Positions 43,306 through 52,056 of a DNA stretch of 64,000 bases are shown one piece after another. The translations under genes and the position numbers were made by a program. Numbering within the stretch: position 1 is the stretch's first letter; the number at the start of each line of letters is the position of its first letter. The stretch comes from Cylindrospermum sp. NIES-4074 (GTDB lineage: Bacteria; Cyanobacteriota; Cyanobacteriia; Cyanobacteriales; Nostocaceae): assembly GCA_003994795.1 (NCBI GenBank), contig AP018269.1, forward strand, positions 1,429,346 through 1,493,345. The letters run 5' to 3'. The notes below the pieces were generated by a model. That model was not told where the DNA came from. It made no database searches and saw only the letters and a list, made by a program, of their open reading frames with translations.

Positions 43306-44460
43306 TTAAGCGGAGAGGGTTAAAATTTGTTCAACGGTTTGTGGGTTAACGTCTTTGTGTTCGCCTAAAGCGACAAAACCGCGCTTTTCAAAGCGGTCAA
43401 TAATTACGGGAATGGTATCTAGTCCAACGCCATAGTCAGATAAGCGGGTGCGTACACCTACAGACTCGAAGAAATTACGAGTTTTAGCGATCGCCAAATT
43501 TACTCGTTCTTCTTCATCACCTTCTACAATACCCCAAACCCTTTCACCATATTGTAAAAGCTTTTGCCATTTGCGATCGCGTTTAATCGAGAGGGTACTA
43601 GGTAGCACCACCGCCAAAGTTTGAGCATGATCTAAACCATGCAGCGCTGTCAACTCATGGCCAATCATGTGGGTTGTCCAATCTTGGGGTACACCTGCAC
43701 CAATTAAACCGTTGAGTGCTAAGGTTGCAGACCACACCAAATTTGCTCTTGCATCATAATCTTGAGGATTAGCTAGAGTTTTCGGCCCTTCTTCAATCAG
43801 GGTTTTCAGAATTGATTCCGCCAGCCGGTCTTGCAGAGGTGCATTTGCTGGATATGTCAAATACTGTTCCATCACATGGGTGTAAGCATCGACAATGCCG
43901 TTGCTAATTTGCCGAGGGGGTAGAGAGTAAGTCGTCTCCGGGTCAAGAACAGAAAAGCGAGGAAACACCAAGGGACTAGTGAAAAATAATTTTTCTTGGG
44001 TTTCCCACTTGGTAACAACTGAGCCTGTATTCATTTCCGAACCGGTGGCTGGTAAGGTCAACACTGCACCGAAAGGTACAGCCGCAGTCACAGGTGCGCC
44101 TTTTGCCAAAATATCCCAAGGATCGCCTTTAAAGGGAACCGCAGCCGCAATAAATTTAGTCCCATCCACAACGGAACCACCACCCACAGCCAATATAAAA
44201 TCGATACTTTCTTTCCGTATCAACTCCACAGCTTTCAACAGGGTTTCTAGATGGGGGTTGGGTTCAATACCGCCAAACTCAAATACATTACGTCCAGCTA
44301 ATGCCGCTTTCACTTGGTCATAAACGCCGTTGGTTTTGATGCTACCGCCGCCGTAGGTGATGAGAATTTTGGCTTCTGCGGGGATTTCTGCGGCAATATT
44401 GGCGATTTGACCTTTACCAAACAGGATCTTAACTGGGTTGTAAAAAACGAAGTTTTCCAT
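43306..44460 (-). CDS. Iron-containing alcohol dehydrogenase (YqhD/BDH-like)
   Basis: A 384-residue group III alcohol dehydrogenase, probably NADPH-dependent aldehyde reductase. The nucleotide-binding segment is ITYGGGSIKTNGVYDQV and DFILAVGGGSVVDGTKFIA. Metal ligands are in VDAYTHVMEQYL and MIGHELTALHGLDHAQTLAV. YqhD-type enzymes reduce toxic short-chain aldehydes, which fits the neighbouring electrophile-response genes, though the operator motif was not found directly upstream. ATG at 44460 begins MENFVFYNPVKILFGKGQI, as in the family. Confidence 0.92.
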   Translation of the reverse strand: MENFVFYNPVKILFGKGQIANIAAEIPAEAKILITYGGGSIKTNGVYDQVKAALAGRNVFEFGGIEPNPHLETLLKAVELIRKESIDFILAVGGGSVVDGTKFIAAAVPFKGDPWDILAKGAPVTAAVPFGAVLTLPATGSEMNTGSVVTKWETQEKLFFTSPLVFPRFSVLDPETTYSLPPRQISNGIVDAYTHVMEQYLTYPANAPLQDRLAESILKTLIEEGPKTLANPQDYDARANLVWSATLALNGLIGAGVPQDWTTHMIGHELTALHGLDHAQTLAVVLPSTLSIKRDRKWQKLLQYGERVWGIVEGDEEERVNLAIAKTRNFFESVGVRTRLSDYGVGLDTIPVIIDRFEKRGFVALGEHKDVNPQTVEQILTLSA

Positions 44461-44624
44461 GATTTAGTTACACAAGGGTATGAGTTTTCGCCTTGAGTAT
44501 TTTAATCATTTTTTCGTTGATGGGGGAAAAATGCCGTTAAACCCAGGCTGGTAATGATGTTGTGGGGTGGTGTTTTTGGCAAAGAGACTACCCTAACGAA
44601 AATTGCCAATTGACGAAAGCCTGA

Positions 44625-45188
44625 TTAAACAAACAATCTACCCACCACACAACTAAAACCAGGCAACAAAGGCGAGGTAATTTCATCACTAGCAAACAAC
44701 GTCACTGCTAATACTAAAGTTGCCTTTTCCCTGCGGTAGACTTCAATTTGTTGTAAGCGCCAATCAACAATCCAATATTCTTGAACGCCTCTAGATGCGT
44801 AAAGTTTAAGTTTTACTTCTTTATCTCGGCGTTCATTGTCCGCACCAGCAGAAAGTACTTCAACTACTAATTCTGGCGCACCTGTCAAATGTCCTTCATC
44901 GTCTAGCAAAATACCCAAGCGATGATTACTTATCCAAACCACATCAGGAATTACGTTATCAGCATCTGTAAATATGACCCCTGGAGTAGTTACAACTTCG
45001 CCCAACCTTGTTGATAATGACCAATCATCAAGTGCGCTAGCAATTCTGGTACAAGCTTTTTGATGCTGCCAATGTGGTGCTCTAGTCACAAATAATTCTC
45101 CATCAATTATCTCATAACGGTTGCCGTTATCTGGCAACAGTTCTAGGTCTGCGGTTGTCCAGCGCACTCCTTCGTATGTCTGGCTCAT
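44625..45188 (-). CDS. Uma2 family (DUF820) putative endonuclease
   Basis: A 187-residue protein with the PD-(D/E)XK-derived DUF820 fold. It shows RYEIIDGELFVTRAPHWQHQ, NVIPDVVWIS (Asp), APELVVEVLS (Glu) and KLKLYASRGVQEYWIVDW. The family is multicopy in cyanobacteria and is annotated as a nuclease, with no firmly known biological role. It lies downstream of the sbtA-sbtB pair on the same strand, with about 40 bases between. Confidence 0.88.
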   Translation of the reverse strand: MSQTYEGVRWTTADLELLPDNGNRYEIIDGELFVTRAPHWQHQKACTRIASALDDWSLSTRLGEVVTTPGVIFTDADNVIPDVVWISNHRLGILLDDEGHLTGAPELVVEVLSAGADNERRDKEVKLKLYASRGVQEYWIVDWRLQQIEVYRREKATLVLAVTLFASDEITSPLLPGFSCVVGRLFV

Positions 45189-45228
45189 ACAGCCTCCTGT
45201 TGGGTGATATTAATATTTTAGAATCTAT

Positions 45229-45537
45229 TTAACCAACACACTTGGTTATTTCTAGTTCCATCGCATCAGAAATAAAACCAGTCCCACCAAATTTATTGAG
45301 AATTTGTCTAACATTTACCTCCACCAGCGGTAATTTTTCCGGAGGAAAGAAAGCGATAATGTAAACGTTGTCTAACATGGTCATGGCTAAATCATCGCCC
45401 AAGCTTCCCCTGCTACCTTTGCCAGCTACATCTTTAATAACTGTATGTCCGGGTACGCCTGCTTTGTCTAAAGCTTCTAAAATCTTGCCGAGTTCAACGT
45501 AATTAGCAAAGATTTCTATTCGTTTGACTAACTGCAT
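45229..45537 (-). CDS. sbtB: SbtB, PII-like regulator of the bicarbonate transporter
   Basis: A 102-residue PII-like signalling protein. The start is ATG 45537 (MQLVKRIEIFANYVELGKIL); the longer frame to 45591 overlaps sbtA and is not expected. It contains the T-loop region (KDVAGKGSRGSLGDD) and VYIIAFFPPEKLPLV. SbtB trimers bind cAMP and adenine nucleotides and control SbtA. The C-terminus ends MELEITKCVG, so the CGPxGC R-loop reported in some SbtB proteins is absent. It begins 4 bases after the sbtA stop. Confidence 0.9.
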   Translation of the reverse strand: MQLVKRIEIFANYVELGKILEALDKAGVPGHTVIKDVAGKGSRGSLGDDLAMTMLDNVYIIAFFPPEKLPLVEVNVRQILNKFGGTGFISDAMELEITKCVG

Positions 45538-45541
45538 AATT

Positions 45542-46513
45542 TCATGTCCAAAATATATTAATGCCATATAAATACAATGGTATGCCCACAATGATATTAA
45601 AGGGGAATGTCACTGCTAAAGCGGTGGAAATATACAAACTAGGATTGGCTTCAGGAACAGTTAGCCGCATAGCTGCGGGAACCGCGATGTAAGAAGCACT
45701 GGCACACAACACAGCAAATAAGAGAGCATCCCCCTGAGACATACCAATAATTTTAGCGATCGCCAGTGCAATACCTGCGTTGAGGATTGGGATTAGTATG
45801 GCAAACAAGATCAGGAAAACACCAGCTTTTTGCAAATCCTTGATTCTTTTAGCCGCTAGCAGTCCCATATCTAACAAAAAGAAAGTGAGAACCCCATAAA
45901 ACATATCCTGGGTAAAGGGTTTCAACACCGTCCAGCCATGTTCCCCAGTCAGGATTCCCATAATCAGACTACCAATTAGCAGAAACACAGAACCGTTCAG
46001 GAACGCTTCTCGTAAAACTTCAGACCACACAAATTCCCGCTTACCCTGTTCAGCCGTGAATACATTCACCAAGATCAAACCCACAATAATCGCTGGAGAT
46101 TCCATCAACGCTAGGGCTGCTACCATGTAGCCATCAAAGGCTATACCTAGTTGTGTGAGGAAAGAACTAGCCGTAATAAAGGTAACGGCGCTGATTGAAC
46201 CATAGGTTGAGGCGATCGCAGCTGCATTATAGTCGTCAAGTTTGACTCTCAGAATAAAGAATGTATAAACTGGAACAATACATGCCATAAACATAGCTGC
46301 CACAAGGGTGAGGATAACTTCCTGACTGACGCCACTTTTGACCAGTTCCACACCACCCTTAAACCCGATAGCGAATAGCAAATAAAGCGAAAACAACTTG
46401 GGAAGAGGTGGGGGAATTTCCAAATCCGACTTCAGGAAAACCGCCAGCATCCCCAGAAAAAAAGCCAAAACAGGTGGATTCAAGATGTTAGACACCACCA
46501 AACTGACATCCAT
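45542..46513 (-). CDS. sbtA: SbtA, sodium-dependent bicarbonate transporter
   Basis: A 323-residue membrane protein with about ten helices in two inverted halves, which imports HCO3- with Na+ for the CO2-concentrating mechanism. It reads MDVSLVVSNILNPPVLAFFL, YLLFAIGFKGGVEL, AIASTYGSISAVTFITASSF and VLCASASYIAVPAAMRL. The start is ATG 46513, with GAGGAG eight bases upstream; a GTG three codons earlier is less likely. It is followed by sbtB, as in other cyanobacteria. Confidence 0.95.
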   Translation of the reverse strand: MDVSLVVSNILNPPVLAFFLGMLAVFLKSDLEIPPPLPKLFSLYLLFAIGFKGGVELVKSGVSQEVILTLVAAMFMACIVPVYTFFILRVKLDDYNAAAIASTYGSISAVTFITASSFLTQLGIAFDGYMVAALALMESPAIIVGLILVNVFTAEQGKREFVWSEVLREAFLNGSVFLLIGSLIMGILTGEHGWTVLKPFTQDMFYGVLTFFLLDMGLLAAKRIKDLQKAGVFLILFAILIPILNAGIALAIAKIIGMSQGDALLFAVLCASASYIAVPAAMRLTVPEANPSLYISTALAVTFPFNIIVGIPLYLYGINIFWT

Positions 46514-46608
46514 TTCCACCACTCCTCATAACTAGTAATCCTTAATAAGTGTAGGGTAATATTGGCACAAGCTATAAATCAAAAGGATTTGTGGAGTCTG
46601 CTTCAATA

Positions 46609-46698
46609 AGTAAAAATCCCTCAGTGACGAACTAAGGGATTTGTTCTGGAACGCAAATCTATCAATACAAGTGTACTATACAGGGAAAACTTTGTACA
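46609..46698 (-). ncRNA. Small RNA candidate C with conserved promoter and terminator
   Basis: On the minus strand, GTACAAAG at a -35-like position, a 17-base gap and TACACT as -10 are followed by a segment with TGCGTTCC and then the terminator AAATCCCT...AGGGATTT with TTTTA (46614-46642 plus tail). Every part recurs in the same order at 48637-48735. The expected transcript is about 55 bases from near 46663. No ORF of useful size. Confidence 0.5.
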
Positions 46699-46755
46699 CA
46701 AAAAATCCCATACTTCCAACATCTTGCACCAGTTATTGAATGCCAATTTTTGTAG

Positions 46756-46815
46756 GGTGGGCAATGCTTTTATTGCCATGAAACCCCGATTCTTGCGTCA
46801 CGGGCATTGCCCACC
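46756..46815. repeat. Inverted-repeat element, 12-bp arms
   Basis: GGTGGGCAATGC (46756-46767) and GCATTGCCCACC (46804-46815) enclose 36 bases. It is preceded by tttttgtag, as in the 39426 element, so the two may be related MITE-like units. Confidence 0.7.
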
Positions 46816-47657
46816 TTTGGGTTAATTAAAAATGGTGCAAGATATCAGTTTAGACGACTTTGGCTATTAGACTCAGAATTCATTCTGAGGCGCTTGCTTC
46901 AAGCACGGCTAAATCCTGGTCAAATTTTTAACTGTCAAATTTTTAACTGCTGTCCTAGTAAGGTATAGGCATTTATTCTTCCCCTACAGCCTACAGCCTA
47001 TAGCCTACACCTTGTTTTTCATCAAAAGAGCGATTTCCTGTGCCGATGTCTCCAGTGTGATTTCCCTTAATGAATATTTAACGTTGGCTAATCTTTTGGC
47101 AATAGTGAATTAACGGATAAGCTTAAATTTATTGTAAAGATGATATTTTAATTTAGTAAATTTACTAAAAACTTTGCGCTGTCAGCATTGTGAATAATCA
47201 ATATTTTTACATATAAGAGGCAACTGCAACCCTTACTTGGATAAATAGTCAAGTGCTGATCTGACCTATTTAAAAATTTCATCATAAATTTATATTAACT
47301 ATGATTTTCTCAATATAGAAGATTAGCTTATATGTTGAGAGCTACCCTCATAGATCCTCTGGATTCCAGAGTGGCAATAACTCAGTTAAAGTCTTTTGAG
47401 TCAAGGGTTACAAGCTTTTTCATGAGAAATATCAAAAATCAAGTTCTGCTTTCAGTATAAACTTTGAAGCGCAGTTGGCTTAACTTATATGGGATCATCT
47501 ATTTCTCTCTTAAGTAATGAACGATATTTTTTATGTTAAATATCTTTGACTTCTAAGTTATTTTGGTTATACTTCATTTAGCTATTCAGCACTAGTTTTG
47601 TCAAACTCGCACGCAGTGTGTTTCTTTATCGGTTATTCAGCAGGGAGCAAATAGTTA
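46816..47657. other. Upstream region of the PEP-CTERM gene, no gene seen
   Basis: About 840 AT-rich bases. A short ccctacagcctacagcctatagcctac repeat lies near 46982-47007. AGGGAG at 47642-47647 is a ribosome site for the next gene. I found no ORF or RNA. Confidence 0.5.
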
Positions 47658-48437
47658 ATGCAAGTAAATTCATTAGCAACCAAGTTAGGTGGTGCAGTTT
47701 TTAGCAGCAGTTTAGCAGCAGTTTTCATCGGTTTAAGTGGAGCAAGTGCTTCCGCCGCTCAAATCACAATTAGAAGCACAGGTTCATTATCAGGAACAAT
47801 TGAGCTTCCCAGCATTAACCCCAATTTCAATCAAAGCACTACCCGTATTGATACGGATAGCACTGGGACTTATTTCCGAAATGGAGTTCCTATATATACT
47901 TCAGACTATGTGAAGTCAAGAGAAAACGCAGATGGCAGTGAGAGTTACTTTGTTGACTTTAAAGGCATTCCTTTTGTTTCCTTAGATGGCATCCTGAGTT
48001 CGCCGGTTCTCTCTGGTGGTCAGTTGACATCCTATAACTACCAGGGAAATCCAGGTTTGCCTGGAGTCAAATTTCAAGGAGTAGTTCAGGATGAATTTAA
48101 TCTCACAAGAGCCTCATACACTGGTTTTGTCACTGACCCCAGCACCGGAAAGCTGTATCAGGGAACTTTTCAGGTGAGTGGCTTTGGGCCGCGATATAGC
48201 GCTAGCCGGGGTGGTGAAACTCCCACAGTATTTGATTTCCAGTCTGATATCCCTGGCTCACCCACTATAAAATCCTTACTCTTGAATAACGCTCAATTGA
48301 CGAGATTGACAATCAGAGTAGATGAGGCAGATGAAGTTCCTGTACCAGAACCTATGACTATAGGCGGTAGTTTAGTTGCAGGTGTTTTGGGTTTGATGAT
48401 GAAGCGGAAGTCTGCAAAATTGTCCAAGCAGCAGTAA
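47658..48437 (+). CDS. PEP-CTERM sorting domain protein, unrelated to the 2.5-5 kb family
   Basis: A 259-residue exported protein. The signal peptide ends GASASA. The body is beta-rich (RSTGSLSGTIELPSIN, YQGTFQVSGFG) and ends with VPVPEP, a hydrophobic helix (GGSLVAGVLGLMM) and KRKSAKLSK, the PEP-CTERM signature. The body does not resemble the three tandem paralogues. It is likely surface-bound or secreted after exosortase processing. AGGGAG lies ten bases before the ATG. The gene is flanked by two related minus-strand small RNA candidates. Confidence 0.85.
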   Translation: MQVNSLATKLGGAVFSSSLAAVFIGLSGASASAAQITIRSTGSLSGTIELPSINPNFNQSTTRIDTDSTGTYFRNGVPIYTSDYVKSRENADGSESYFVDFKGIPFVSLDGILSSPVLSGGQLTSYNYQGNPGLPGVKFQGVVQDEFNLTRASYTGFVTDPSTGKLYQGTFQVSGFGPRYSASRGGETPTVFDFQSDIPGSPTIKSLLLNNAQLTRLTIRVDEADEVPVPEPMTIGGSLVAGVLGLMMKRKSAKLSKQQ

Positions 48438-48529
48438 ATTTTTAGGTGGCATGGCAAAATAGAAACATGAGTTAGGCTTTCTGTGCCCCTTTCCCTGACT
48501 GGGTTTGAGATGATATATGTCAAAAATAA

Positions 48530-48558
48530 AAATCCCTCGGTTCATCACTGGGGGATTT
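48530..48558. terminator. Hairpin AAATCCC/GGGATTT downstream of the PEP-CTERM gene
   Basis: The stem AAATCCC/GGGATTT is followed on the minus strand by TTATTTTTG. It is close in sequence to the terminators of small RNA candidates C and D, but lacks their upstream promoter block. It may terminate the PEP-CTERM transcript or back up the candidate D terminator. Confidence 0.5.
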
Positions 48559-48636
48559 ATTTCGAGTATATGTAGTTACTGTTGGAGAAAAAAGTGCGAC
48601 GGCGTACCCACCAGAGGCGATGGTGCCTATGTTGCC

Positions 48637-48735
48637 AACAAAAATCCCTCAATGGCAAGTTGAGGGATTTACTCCGGAACGCATAATGAAAGCAATCTTA
48701 AATACAATTGTACCATACGATAGTAACTTTGTACT
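48637..48735 (-). ncRNA. Small RNA candidate D, paralogue of candidate C
   Basis: The minus strand reads AGTACAAAGTT, 17 bases, TACAAT (a -35/-10 pair), then TGCGTTCCGGA and an 11-bp perfect terminator stem AAATCCCTCAA/TTGAGGGATTT with loop CTTGCCA and TTTTTG. The promoter, TGCGTTCC box and terminator match candidate C at 46609-46698, while the intervening bases differ. The expected transcript is about 60-65 bases from near 48700. Confidence 0.55.
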
Positions 48736-48780
48736 AAAACTTGGTTTCTACTGTAAGACCTCATCAAAATAGAGAAAAAA

Positions 48781-48824
48781 CCTCTGCGAACCTTTGCGTT
48801 TACCTCTGCGAACCTCTGCGTTTA
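48781..48824. repeat. Two tandem copies of a 22-base unit (cctctgcgaacctctgcgtt)
   Basis: Two near-identical copies sit about 30 bases upstream of the ribokinase gene. This phrase is a common intergenic repeat in Nostocales. Confidence 0.7.
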
Positions 48825-48855
48825 AAATCTCAAATCCATCCTTGTAGAACTTAAT

Positions 48856-49791
48856 ATGAGTATTATCGTTTTCGGCAGCATCAACATAGATTTAGTAGCC
48901 ACAGCCCCCCGCTTACCAGTCGCAGGTGAAACCCTGCTAGGTGACGACTTTTTTAAAGTACCAGGAGGCAAAGGTGCAAATCAAGCAGTAGCATTAGCGC
49001 GGTTAGGAATTCCTACGCAAATTGTGGGGCGTGTTGGTGCAGATAGTTTTGGTGAAGAACTTATTAAAAATTTGCAAGCATCTGGCGTAAAAACTGATAA
49101 TATCTTCATTGATGAAACTGTGAGTTCTGGAGTTGCCATTATCAACGTAGATCATCATGGTGAAAATCAAATCGTTGTTGTTCCCGGTGCAAATGGTCGG
49201 GTTAATCAAGAAGATATAGAACGATTATCTCATTTATTACCAGAAGCAACAGCAATACTTTTACAACTAGAAATTCCTATAGCTACGGTGGTAGCTGCTG
49301 CCCAAGCGGCACACAATGCCAATATAACAGTAATTCTTGACCCCGCACCAGCACAATCTCATTTACCAGATGAACTTTATCCGTTAGTGGATATTATCAC
49401 GCCAAACGAAGTGGAGGCAGGACAATTAGTAGGCTTTGCGGTAGATGGAGAAGAAACAGCAGCAAAAGCAACTGCCGTTTTATTGCAAAAAGGAGTGAAA
49501 TGTGCAGTTATAAAATTGGGAGCTAAAGGTGTTTACTGTGCCACTGCTGAAGAAAGTTTCTTTATACCTGCATTCCCAGTTCATGCAGTTGACACAGTTG
49601 CCGCTGGTGACGCTTTTAATGGTGGTTTAGCAGCAGCAGTTACAGCAGGACTTTCTTTACATCAAGCAGTGATTTGGGGTGCAGCAGCAGGTGCTTTAGC
49701 AACCACAAAACGAGGCGCACAAACTTCCCTACCCGATAAATTTACTTTTGAAAGATTCCTTCAGCAACAAGGCGTGATTAAAGATGATTAA
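48856..49791 (+). CDS. rbsK: Ribokinase
   Basis: A 311-residue PfkB-family sugar kinase. It has the N-terminal signature VPGGKGANQAVALARLG, GRVGADSFGEEL, and the C-terminal catalytic DTVAAGDAFNGGLAAA with the Asp base and anion hole. It phosphorylates ribose at O5. The neighbours are a cytosine deaminase and a nucleoside hydrolase, so the ribose probably comes from nucleoside cleavage rather than uptake. It is convergent with the deaminase gene across a perfect palindrome. Confidence 0.9.
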   Translation: MSIIVFGSINIDLVATAPRLPVAGETLLGDDFFKVPGGKGANQAVALARLGIPTQIVGRVGADSFGEELIKNLQASGVKTDNIFIDETVSSGVAIINVDHHGENQIVVVPGANGRVNQEDIERLSHLLPEATAILLQLEIPIATVVAAAQAAHNANITVILDPAPAQSHLPDELYPLVDIITPNEVEAGQLVGFAVDGEETAAKATAVLLQKGVKCAVIKLGAKGVYCATAEESFFIPAFPVHAVDTVAAGDAFNGGLAAAVTAGLSLHQAVIWGAAAGALATTKRGAQTSLPDKFTFERFLQQQGVIKDD

Positions 49792-49830
49792 TAAAGTAAT
49801 TTCAGCAATTTACATTTTAAAAAACCACAA

Positions 49831-49860
49831 TGTAGAGACGTTTCATGAAACGTCTCTACA
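49831..49860. terminator. Perfect 30-base palindrome between convergent genes
   Basis: The 15-base half TGTAGAGACGTTTCA is followed immediately by its exact reverse complement. It sits between the ends of rbsK (+) and the deaminase (-) and could terminate both. It belongs to the same family as 20325-20351 and 17505-17532. Confidence 0.7.
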
Positions 49861-49867
49861 TAATAAT

Positions 49868-50299
49868 TTACTTACCAATATCCTCATTCCATAGTTCTGG
49901 TTTCTCTGTAATAAATTCACTCATCATCTGTTCGCATTCATCAAGATTGAGATCAATGACTTCCACACCATGAGATACCATAAACTCTTTAGCACCGGGA
50001 AAAGTTCTAGATTCTCCAGCAATCACCTTTTTAATGCCAAATTGTACCACTGCCCCAGCGCACAAATAGCACGGCATTAAGGTTGAATAGAGTGTTGTAC
50101 CTCTATAGTTGCCAACTCTACCAGCATTGCGGAGACAATCAATTTCGGCGTGGGTGACAGGATCAGCGTCTTGTACACGTTTATTATGTCCTCTGCCGAG
50201 AATTTTGCCATCCTTCACAAGAATGGAACCAATAGGAATTCCCCCTTCTTGTCTACCTTGTTTTGCTTCTAGAATTGCAGCTTGCATAAATTCGTCCAT
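49868..50299 (-). CDS. Cytosine deaminase (yeast FCY1-like, zinc-dependent)
   Basis: A 143-residue protein of the cytidine/deoxycytidylate deaminase fold. The zinc ligands and proton shuttle are His50-Ala-Glu52 (PVTHAEIDCL) and Cys77/Cys80 (MPCYLCAGA). The sequence aligns by eye along its whole length with yeast cytosine deaminase, including EGGIPIGSILVKDG, GRGHNKRVQ and the C-terminal ITEKPELWNEDIGK. It should convert cytosine to uracil. It diverges from the nucleoside hydrolase gene with 17 bases between starts, so their promoters overlap. Confidence 0.85.
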   Translation of the reverse strand: MDEFMQAAILEAKQGRQEGGIPIGSILVKDGKILGRGHNKRVQDADPVTHAEIDCLRNAGRVGNYRGTTLYSTLMPCYLCAGAVVQFGIKKVIAGESRTFPGAKEFMVSHGVEVIDLNLDECEQMMSEFITEKPELWNEDIGK

Positions 50300-50316
50300 T
50301 TGTTAATACTCCTGAT

Positions 50317-51240
50317 ATGTCAAAACAACTCGTATTAATGGATCATGATGGCGGTGTAGATGATTATCTCGCAACTATGCTGCTGTTGACGATGGATCAT
50401 ATTGAACTTCTCGGCGTTGTTGCTACTCCAGCCGATTGTTATATCAAAGCATCTGTTAGCGCTACACGTAAAATCCTCGATTTAATGGGATTTTCTCATA
50501 TCCCGGTGGCAGAAAGCACTGTGCGCGGAATTAATCCTTTCCCCCGTCTCTACCGTCGTGATTCGTTGATTGTTGATCATCTCCCTATTCTTAATCAAAA
50601 TGAATTCATTAACACGTCTTTGGTTGCGGAAACAGGTCAAGATTTTATGGTGCGGGTGTTACGGGAAGCATCTGCACCAGTAACCTTGATGGTGACAGGG
50701 CCGTTGACAACGGTAGCGGTGGCTTTAGAAAAAGCGCCAGAAATTGCGACAAAGATTCAAAAGATTGTCTGGATGGGGGGTGCTTTGAATGTCCCTGGTA
50801 ATGTAGAAAAAAGTCTGGAAGCAGGACAAGATGGTTCTGCTGAATGGAATGTTTATTGGGATGCAATTTCAGCAGCACAGGTATGGGAAACGGAAATTGA
50901 AATTATTATGTGTCCTTTGGATTTAACTAATAATGTGCCAGTGACATCAGATTTAGTAAGACAAATGGGGAGACAACGTAATTACCCTATTTCGGATTTA
51001 GCGGGACAATGTTATGCGTTAGTTATTCCTCAAGATTATTATTTTTGGGATGTGCTAGCAACGGCTTATTTGGGACATCCAGAATTTTATCAATTACGTG
51101 AATGGGAAACAGAAATTATCACCACAGGTTTAAGTCAAGGACGTACTAAATTAGTGGACGGTGGTCGAAAAATTCAGGCAATGGATCAGGTTGACAAAAC
51201 GGCTTTTTACGCTTATGTTTTGCGTCAATTTGCACGGTAA
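50317..51240 (+). CDS. Inosine-uridine preferring nucleoside hydrolase family protein
   Basis: A 307-residue nucleoside N-ribohydrolase. The Ca2+-binding signature near the N-terminus is DHDGGVDD (residues 9-16; DTDPG.DD in most relatives), then VTGPLTTVAVALEKAPEI, VWMGGALNVPGN and EWNVYWDAISA. It splits nucleosides into base and ribose. Together with the adjacent cytosine deaminase and ribokinase it could salvage both products. Base preference cannot be told from sequence. Confidence 0.88.
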   Translation: MSKQLVLMDHDGGVDDYLATMLLLTMDHIELLGVVATPADCYIKASVSATRKILDLMGFSHIPVAESTVRGINPFPRLYRRDSLIVDHLPILNQNEFINTSLVAETGQDFMVRVLREASAPVTLMVTGPLTTVAVALEKAPEIATKIQKIVWMGGALNVPGNVEKSLEAGQDGSAEWNVYWDAISAAQVWETEIEIIMCPLDLTNNVPVTSDLVRQMGRQRNYPISDLAGQCYALVIPQDYYFWDVLATAYLGHPEFYQLREWETEIITTGLSQGRTKLVDGGRKIQAMDQVDKTAFYAYVLRQFAR

Positions 51241-51367
51241 TAATCTGTTGTTTTTGTAATAACGCACGGGCGGGCAAGATGCCCACCCCACAATAATTAC
51301 AGTAAACATAGATAATTCATCTGTGTTTATCTGTGTTTATCTGTGGTTCCCTTTTCCTAACATTATT

Positions 51368-51916
51368 CTATTTCAGGAAATTTAAACCTAAGAAAATAGC
51401 AGCTACTGTACCAGCTACAGAAATTTCGCCTTGAGCAATTTTATCTAATACTGATTCTAGGGGAACTAACACGACTTCAATTTCTTCTGTAATGTCTAGG
51501 TTTTGCTCTCCAGCTTTGCTCACATTCTCAGCGAGAAATAAATGTATTTGATTGGTATCTTTGCTTGGTTTGTCGTAAATTGTGCCTATTTGTTGCAAAT
51601 TTTGGCAAATATAACCAGTTTCTTCTGCTAGTTCTCTAATTGCTGCTATTTCGGCACTTTCTTTTGTAGGATCGAAGCTTCCCGCAGGCAGTTCTAAGAA
51701 AAATTCTCCTACCGCGTGTCTATATTGCCGGACAAAAATGATCTCTTGATTGCTGGTGATAGGTAAAATTAGGGCAACATCTGGTTTAATACTGACAAAA
51801 TAATCATCTATAATTTTACCATTGGGTAACTCTATTTCATCTTGCCTTACCTGACACCAGTGATGATCTAACACCATTTTTGATTTGAGAATTTTCCATT
51901 TTTTTAAGTTATTCAT
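51368..51916 (-). CDS. Nudix hydrolase, ADP-ribose pyrophosphatase type
   Basis: A 182-residue protein. The Nudix box is GSFDPTKESAEIAAIRELAE followed by ETGYI: the E-x7-REL-x-EE-x-G core is intact, but the first Gly is one residue further away than in the consensus. ELPAGS before it and FVRQYRHAVGEF are typical of ADP-ribose pyrophosphatases, which give AMP and ribose-5-phosphate. The proximity to ribokinase and nucleoside hydrolase fits ribose recycling, though they are not in one operon. Confidence 0.88.
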   Translation of the reverse strand: MNNLKKWKILKSKMVLDHHWCQVRQDEIELPNGKIIDDYFVSIKPDVALILPITSNQEIIFVRQYRHAVGEFFLELPAGSFDPTKESAEIAAIRELAEETGYICQNLQQIGTIYDKPSKDTNQIHLFLAENVSKAGEQNLDITEEIEVVLVPLESVLDKIAQGEISVAGTVAAIFLGLNFLK

Positions 51917-52056
51917 AGATTAAGTAGCAAATAAAATTTTGTATAAAAATTCGGGCAATTAATATGGTGAATCTAAAAAAGTATAACAGATGCATCCAAT
52001 CATCTAAAATTTAAAACTACACTGTTCTTCGCCTTAGCTCAATATTCAGCATAATT

